From NCBI GenBank assembly GCA_029255685.2, contig CM055312.2:53416202-53480201 (forward strand): DNA of 64,000 nt. Reading direction: 5' to 3'. Of this stretch, positions 57,616 to 64,000 are shown piece by piece. A program made the translations under genes and the position numbers. Positions within the stretch are counted from its first letter, which is position 1; the number at the start of each line of letters is the position of its first letter. The notes below the pieces were generated by a model. The model was not told the origin of the DNA and did no database searches. It was given only the letters and a program-made list of their open reading frames with translations. The stretch comes from Silene conica (taxonomy: Eukaryota; Streptophyta; Magnoliopsida; Caryophyllales; Caryophyllaceae).

Positions 57616-58644
57616 TGTAATAACTCGAAATTTTGGTTAAACCTTGGTTACGACTTTACGATTATGTTATCGTAAGGTTATGTTTTTATGTTTTTATTTT
57701 GTCGCAAGAGAAGCAATTATACTTTTTAAATTGCTTTCGATATTGATAATCTTTTAAGTTGGCTGTTGTGTCACCGTGGGGGCTCGAACTAGGGACCTTT
57801 AGGGTTGCATTTTGGGCCTCGATATGTGAGCTACACTAACAGCCCGTGAAAGAGGAAACCCTCATCAGCCCTAGCTTTCACGTTTCCTCCTTCCTGCCGT
57901 CATATATTAGGGTCTTACACCACTTTTATGAGCATTTATCCTCACCACACAAACCCTAGATCTATTGCTGCCACCACACGCGTGAGAGGGAGAGTACCAC
58001 CGTTCAATCTAGGCCTGCCGTGTTCCGTCGTTGTGATACAGAAGTCAGGTATGTGGTGTTATATTCATCATTTCGTTTATTTCTGTTTCACGTTGCTGAG
58101 TCTATAGGCTTTTCGAAGGTTGGTAGGGTTCTGGTGTTACGGTGGTTGTGTCTTGGTATGTTACTGGTGGGATAAGGGTGGCCTAGAGGTTCGTCACGGT
58201 GGGTGTTGGTGTCACAGTCGGCGTCGACAGGGGTGTTTGTCACCCCTGTTTGTGTCAGTAGCTTTCTTTTGCGTTAAGAGGTAGGGTTTGGGGGTGGTAC
58301 CACCGTTGACTCGGGGGAGGTCGACGCGGTGGTACCACGGTGGTGTCCTGGTTGTGTGTCAGGTGAAAGGCTTGGTCGGTTTCAGGGGTGGTTGGTGGTG
58401 TTAGGTGGTGTCGATGGTGGTGAAGTTTTCGGGTCAGGGAGTCTAAGGTTCCTGCCTGGGTTGTTTGGTGGGTGTCGTGCACCTCGCTGGTGTTCGTCGA
58501 AGGGCTAGAAGTGTGTCGGTGAGGCGGCCAGTGGTGGTGGGTGTCTCGCTGGCTGCTGTCGGTGGTGGGGCAGAAGGTATAGGGTGGTTTTAGGCGGTGG
58601 TTTTGGGGTGTGTGAGATGTCGGGTTTAGTCGTGGGTTTGGCAT

Positions 58645-58647
<3 letters not shown>

Positions 58648-58678
<31 letters not shown>

Positions 58679-58752
58679 TATTACTATTATTATTATTATT
58701 ATTATTAGTATTATTGTTATTATTATTATTATTACTTTTATTATTCTTATTA
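58648..58752. repeat. ATT/TTA trinucleotide microsatellite in F
   Basis: Roughly 100 bp of TTA/ATT units with a few ACT and AGT interruptions. X (about 775-880) and G (46257-46320) have shorter versions at the equivalent LTR position. Confidence 0.95.
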
Positions 58753-59244
58753 TTGGTTGAAGTCTTTTATTAATCATATTTTAAGTATGATATTTCCACT
58801 AAGTACTAAAAGCCGTTTTTCGTTCCTTTTATTATTCCTTTATCGTGTAATTGAAGTTTATGAGTCGGGAATTTATAAGTTTGGGGAAGTTTCTATTTAT
58901 GGAAACTTTCCTTTTATAAAGGGTTTCTATTTTTGGAAACTTTCCATTTATGGAAGGTTTCTAATTAAAGTAAGTATAGGTTGTTTTGGGTTCGGGAAGT
59001 ATTTTAATTCGTTACGTATACATGTTTAGGTAGCGAGTTTCGTGTGGAACACTTCTAACGAGCTTGGGGGTATCTACATTTCCTGCTATTTCAGGTAGGG
59101 GAAAATACTGGTATCTGATAATGTGCAATCTGTTCTTATTTGGTTTTGAGCATGTCTATTACATATATCGTGTGATCATTATATGGTATTACCTATATAT
59201 TATTCTGTGATATAATACATTGTGTTCATGATGGGCCCTGTGAT

Positions 59245-59375
59245 ACGGTGTTGGATCGGTGCGGAGTATTTATGGTGTTGGATCGGTGCGGAGTATTTAT
59301 GGTGTTGGATCGGTGCGGAGTATTTATGGCGTTGGATCGGTGCGGAGTATATATATGGTGTTGGATCGGCGCGGA
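59245..59375 (+). repeat. Tandem repeat of about 29 bp inside solo LTR F
   Basis: Five units of GTTGGATCGGTGCGGAG plus TATTTATG, the fifth with a longer TA tract. It shares GGTGCGGAG with the G array but differs in the remainder. Confidence 0.93.
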
Positions 59376-59761
59376 GTTTATTATATTGTTGTTTTACTTA
59401 TTCTTTTTCCTACTCAACCTCGTGGTTGACCCTGTGTATTCGTGATCACCTGTGATGAACCAACTATTGGGGAGCAGATTGACAGGTGGCTGAGACTAAG
59501 GGGGAGCTATGGGAGGAAGAGCTTGGATCCAGACCAGTTTAGATGTCTAGATCACCTTAGCCAGTTTATAAGAGTTGTACTTTATTTATTTTGTTAAGAC
59601 TTTTGGACACGGATGTAAGAACATGTTTTGAGTTAACTTTATTTAAAGTACTGTTTATCTTCCTTGGTATCTACTGCCTCGGGAAACCGAGATGGTGACA
59701 CCCGCTTTTATCTGAGGAGTCCTAGTACAGGCCCTTAAATAAATGGGGGTGTTACAAAGTG

Positions 59762-60961
59762 TATATGATACAACCTGAAGGTTTTGAGGATCTTAAAAAT
59801 CCTAACAAGGTATGCAAACTTAAGAAATCCATTTATGGTCTTAACCAAGCATCCAGGAGTTAGAATCATCGTTTTAATGAAGTTATAAAAGAAAATGGTT
59901 TCGCTCGAAGTGTCGAGGAACCATATTTATATACTAAATTCAGTAGGAGCAAAGTTGTGTTCCTAATACTGTATGTGGATGACATACTACTTATTGGAAA
60001 TGATATTCCAATGCTATCCTCTGTGAAAGGGTGGTTAGGAAGTCATTTTCAAATGAAGGATTTAGGCAATGCACAACGCATACTAGGTATCCGGATCTAT
60101 AGAGATAGACCCAAAATGATATTGGCACTAAGTCAAGAATCTTATATCGATAAGGTGCTTCGACGTTTCAGCATGAAGAATTCCAAGAGGGGATTTCTTC
60201 CTATGGGAAGTGGGATTGTTTTGAGTAAATCTCAATCTCCCACTAAACCCGAAGATGTTGAACGCATGAAAGAGATTCCTTATGCTTCCGCAGTTGGATC
60301 TATCATGTACGCCATGGTATGCACTCGTCCAGATGTCTCACATGCTTTGAGCATGACAAGCAGATATCAAGCAAATCCAGGTGAAGGTCACTGGATTGCT
60401 GTTAAGAACATCCTTAAATACTTGAGAAGGACTAAGGATTCATTTTTGGTGTTTGGTGGGGAAGATGAGCTGAGTGTAAAGGGTTACACAAATGCTAGCT
60501 TCCAAACGGATAGAGACGACATGAAATCCCAGGCTGGATACGTCTTTATCCTTAATGGTGGTGTCGTTAGTTCGAAGAGCTTTAAAGAGCCAGTTGTTGC
60601 GGATTCTACAACGGAAGCAGAGTACATAGCAGCATGTGAAGCTGCAAAAGAAGCAGTTTGGATTAGGCAGTTTCTTGAGGGACTAAGAGTAGTTCCCGAG
60701 GCCGAAGATCCTATCACCCTCTATTGTGATAATAGTGGTGCTATTTTTCAAGCTAAGGAGCCGAAGTCTAGCAATAGATCGAAGCATGTACAAAGAAAAT
60801 ATCATGTGATTAGAGATTTTCTAGATAGAAAGGAAATTGTGATATGTAAGGTTGGGACAGAAGAAAATGTTGCTGATCCCTTAACCAAAGCGTTATCGCA
60901 AGCTAAGCATGATTCTCATATTTTGTCTATGGGTTTAAGGCGTATGCCAAACATGTACTAG
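59762..60961 (+). pseudogene. pol: Element D RT C-terminal part and RNase H
   Basis: This continues RT after F with an MIQPEGFEDLKNPNK-like stretch. A TAG near 59862 replaces the Trp codon of the conserved ASRSW motif. From 59957 the frame is open to 60961: YVDDILLIGN (RT catalytic Asp pair), RDRPKMILALSQESY and the connection region. RNase H then follows with STTEAEY, YCDNSGA and the ADPLTKA end typical of this lineage. With 55234-57615 it makes a complete set of pol domains, disabled by stops, the 55-bp duplication and the F insertion. Confidence 0.92.
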
Positions 60962-61761
60962 GTTATATGATATGAAATATAAGTTTTATTATTCATATAT
61001 GATAACCGCGTTTATTATTTAAAAGTTTTATGTTTTACATTAAAACTTCATATTTATATACTTTGTCATATCTAGATGGGTTGTAGAGAGAATTTGAACC
61101 CCATTAAGTGGACCAGATCGACTTAGTATAGCCCCTAGTCGCTTGTATGAGGTGACGTCTCGAAGCAACTAGAATGTGAGGCGATTGATGGCAAGTTCAA
61201 ATGTCATAGAGTCATAAGGTATGACTAGTCGATCACATAGGCAGACTGCATGAGGCACTTTGTCGGGCATTTTGTGACCGCTTATAGAGTTCTGGAAATT
61301 TTATAATTAGCCTGGTCGTGGCTAGAGCTACTATATGTATTCTTGCTAGTCAATTCTTTGACTTGAGACTGTTCGCCCAAGGTGACATAGTTTTCAGAGT
61401 GACTTTGATTTTAGCTCTACGATCAACCGTTAAAGGGGGTCAAATGGGCTTCTTTTGGGTCATGATGGACTATGCTAGTCGAAGGGAACAGTAGGATAGG
61501 AATTGTCCAACCCCTTGTCAGGGTTGTCTTAAATCTCAAGGCCACTCGAGGAGAAGTTTAACTGGAAATGCGTGGCCACGCTCGGAAGGTATCTATGGTA
61601 GATAATTCCGGTCAAATCAGTTAAATCTCCAGATCGAGAAAAACTACTCAAGATATGATCAAATGCAAGTACGACTTGCAAGACACCTTGCATTGAGTGG
61701 GAGATGACATAATAGGACAAGAGAATTGGTGACGCACACTTGTCGAGGACAAGTGGGAGAT
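60962..61761 (+). other. Element D 3' untranslated region and polypurine tract
   Basis: Non-coding; 61077-61761 aligns with B 21395-22075. It ends GACAAGTGGGAGAT before the LTR. Confidence 0.85.
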
Positions 61762-62939
61762 TGTTGGGAAAAGTGTCCTCAACAATAGTGCGATCACGTC
61801 AGTAAAATATAAATTACTGATAAATCTACAATAAGAATACTCAAGGGATGATCCTTTTCATATAGTCGACTGATCAACATTAATCGGTAATGATTGGCTT
61901 ACTAGAGTTTAACATTACTGTCGTATGACGGTGGTGATCAGTCGATCCCTTTAGGTCACACCTATAGGACAACTCTTTTAATGAGAAAACGATATGGTCA
62001 TATATGATTTGAGTCATATCAATCCTAGTTTACATAATGAGTTTGGAATATGTTTATAATACGATTATGAACTGCAAGCATTTTAGTGAATGATTTGTCA
62101 TTACTAAATAATTAATATGTTTATGAAACATTATTAGAGAATGAATTAATTTATATTAGAAATGTTCTATACAAAATCTAATAATAATAATAGGATTATT
62201 ATTACATAATAATTAAGTTTAAATTAGTTAAACTTATTATGTCCATTTTAAAAGTGATAAAATGAACATGGTTGTTTATGTTTGGACCGTGTGATTGACA
62301 ATCACACTACCATTGCATTATACATTTCATATTAAGTTTGAATTTTATTATGATAAAATTATTTTAATATTTTGTAGAGAGCTTATGACATGTGGTGGTT
62401 TGGTGCCCATGCATAGGGCACCTCATTCCAACCGTCCAAACAAAAGAGAAAGAGGAGTGTATTGTACACTAGCTCATTTACATTTTTCATTCTTGTGCAT
62501 GCAATCTTTAGAGAGATTTTAGAGATTAATTTCTCATCTTTCTCTTTGGTTTTAGCCGTGTACTTCCTAGCTCAAAAGAACAATTTCACATTGTTTCTTG
62601 CTCTAAATTATTATAAGATAATAATAATTATAACTAGGTTATTTGTGTGAGATTCTAGTAAAATCAAACATAAATATTATTAGAGTGTGTCTTGGTGTTA
62701 ACTCATTGGAGGTCTTCTAATTTGGGGACTAGGAGGATCATACCTAGATATTAAGCTCAAGAACAATCAAAGAAGGAGTCTTTGATTGTGCCCTTTTAGC
62801 CGAAATATTAATAATGTAAGGATCAATTTCTTCTTCTTGTGTTTCGGCCTTTATCTAGTTATGCATGCAATAAGATCTTATAGTTTATGAGATAAAATTA
62901 GTATGACTAAATTATTATATGAGTTTAAGAAACCCAACA
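61762..62939 (+). repeat. Element D 3' LTR
   Basis: 1178 bp, TGTTGGGAAAAGTG...CCCAACA, then TSD CAACT (62940-62944). Confidence 0.95.
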
Positions 62940-63981
62940 CAACTCTCTTCCATCAATGGGAGATTGAAAAGTCGTTGCTATAATAAAATGGTTTTTTGAT
63001 GTTTTTCCAATCTAGTCGGGTTTACACAATTTTTGCATTTGATTTGATTTCCAAGTCTTTTGTTAGGGTTTGGACGTTGTTCTTTGTGTTTGAATAAGGA
63101 CCGTTTCAAAAAAATTGTGATGGGTTGATTTTTCCAATGTAAGTCGGGTTTATGCAATTTTTGATTAGTTTTTAAAGTCGATGTTAGGGTAATAAGGAGT
63201 TGGTTTGAATTTGGCAATCAATCTTGATCTTTAAGCCTCAAATGCTATAACGGTGCTTGTGCCAAACCATTTTCAGCCAACCCAAGCCCCATTATAACCT
63301 TATTGCTCTCTTTATGTGTATCATTTTACATTTCTCTTGCGCATAATTGGATGAAGTACCATATTAGATTGCGGGCAGGCTTCGTAAGTCAAGGTAGGTG
63401 AGTGATTTTGGTTACTATTTGTCACAAAAATCACGTCATCCTTTCATTGTGTGATTAGTGAAACCTGTGAGAGTCGGTACTTAGGGTTTTCTTATTGGTC
63501 AAGGGATTAGCATGGAGTCAAATATTGTGTGTCGTGTCATTCTCAGAAGTTTAGCTTAGTGCTTCCTCTTTCCCACCTCGAATTCGTTTCTTGGCATTTG
63601 GTGATCTCAATGTCGATTCATGAGTTTGATTTAGGGATTTGACACCTCGGTTAGACTTTGAGTCGGCATCCCCCGCTATAGACTTCTTTTGTTTAGATTT
63701 CAAAACCCTTCTTAGGTGAGGCAAGCGGTTGGATTTCGTGATGTATGTTGTTTGTTCACTTGTGTTTTGTTGTTTGTTTGCATCAAAATTTTTATACCAA
63801 GACCAAACTTGCCTTGCAATAGGGAATTCTACCTCAGAGATGTCAAATTGTGAGTTGAAAGGGCTACGGGTGTAGCTAAACCCGATTCGGCTTTTAGTTA
63901 GCTTAGTTCATGTTTTCAAATAAGGGTATTAGTTTCCGATTGCTTACTCGAGGACGAGTAAGATTTAAGTTTGGGGAATTC
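62940..63981 (+). mobile_element. Element Z, right part: non-coding 3' region and polypurine tract
   Basis: It continues Z from 30339. It contains a diverged tandem pair (about 63000-63077 and 63124-63190, core TTTTTCCAAT...GTCGGGTTTA), AT-rich sequence without an ORF, and an 8-bp hairpin CTTACTCG-AGGA-CGAGTAAG at 63943-63962. The purine tract TTAAGTTTGGGGAATTC follows up to the LTR start. Confidence 0.65.
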
Positions 63982-64000
63982 TGATAAGCCCTAATTTTGT
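63982..64000 (+). repeat. Element Z 3' LTR, first 19 bases
   Basis: TGATAAGCCCTAATTTTGT directly follows the purine tract. A TG start at this place is what an LTR needs, but the rest is outside the window. Confidence 0.6.

Larger units (their letters stand above)
57616..59756 (+). mobile_element. Element F: solo LTR of a Tekay-like gypsy family
   Basis: 2141 bp, TGTAATAACTCGAAA...GGGTGTTACA, flanked by the perfect TSD AAGTG (57611-57615, 59757-59761). No internal region follows: D pol resumes at once. It is related to the G LTR, with the same ends, a G/T-rich middle, a larger ATT microsatellite (58648-58752), a tandem array at 59245-59375 and the CTCGG-GAAA-CCGAG hairpin at 59678-59691. It is most simply explained by LTR-LTR recombination that removed the internal part. 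Confidence 0.93.
30340..62939 (+). mobile_element. Element D: Ty1/copia element related to B, with three nested insertions
   Basis: The TSD CAACT flanks it (30335-30339, 62940-62944). The LTRs are both 1178 bp once E is removed, with six substitutions and two 1-bp indels by eye. Without E, G and F it is about 8.5 kb. Leader, 3' region and LTR ends are related to B; pol is related to A and C. The capsid region of gag is missing and the primer site is abnormal. Insertions: E in the 5' LTR, G in the leader, F in RT. Confidence 0.92.

Overview
The window is a plant nuclear repeat block, almost certainly from a flowering plant with a large, transposon-rich genome (probably a eudicot, though nothing here fixes the species). 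I see no host protein gene, tRNA or rRNA. Essentially all 64 kb is LTR retrotransposon DNA, inserted into one another up to three levels deep. LTR ends, 5-bp target-site duplications (TSDs) and interrupted reading frames define most of the boundaries. I name the elements by letter.

Left part (1-28105). The base is element A, a Ty1/copia Angela-like element whose 5' end lies left of the window. Its gag is cut at 6060 by gypsy-type LTR sequence: X, a partial LTR with primer binding site and leader at 1 to about 2860, and W, an LTR-like block ending at 6060. A is cut again at the start of the protease by element B (6489-23324, TSD GGTAC), a gag-only copia element. The B gag is itself cut by element C (10552-19063, TSD GAGGC), a complete but mutated Angela-type copia. 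A resumes at 23325 with a decayed pol and ends with its 3' LTR (27157-28105).

Right part (28106-64000). The base is element Z, an Athila-like gypsy element. Visible are an ORF tail, a long non-coding 3' region, the polypurine tract and the first 19 bases of a 3' LTR at the window end. Element D (copia, 30340-62939, TSD CAACT) sits in the Z 3' region. D carries three further insertions: E (Tat/Ogre-type gypsy on the minus strand, 30697-42518, TSD AATAT) inside its 5' LTR; G (Tekay-type chromovirus, 45005-55087, TSD GTATG) in its leader; and F (solo LTR, 57616-59756, TSD AAGTG) in its reverse transcriptase.

LTR divergence counted by eye fits the nesting order: B about 1.6% and C inside it about 0.9%; D about 0.5%, with G about 0.4% and E about 0.15% inside it. 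Every pol-bearing element has at least one disabling change, including the youngest, so recent movement must have used proteins supplied in trans.

Three observations stand out. (1) B encodes an intact 302-codon gag and no pol, while D shares related LTRs, leader and 3' region with B, encodes pol, and lacks the capsid part of gag; this looks like a complementary gag-only/pol-only pair. (2) The W LTR holds about ten small hairpins with a near-constant GGTTAT loop and stems that change on both sides together. (3) Several LTR families carry hairpins at matching positions whose stems covary between families.
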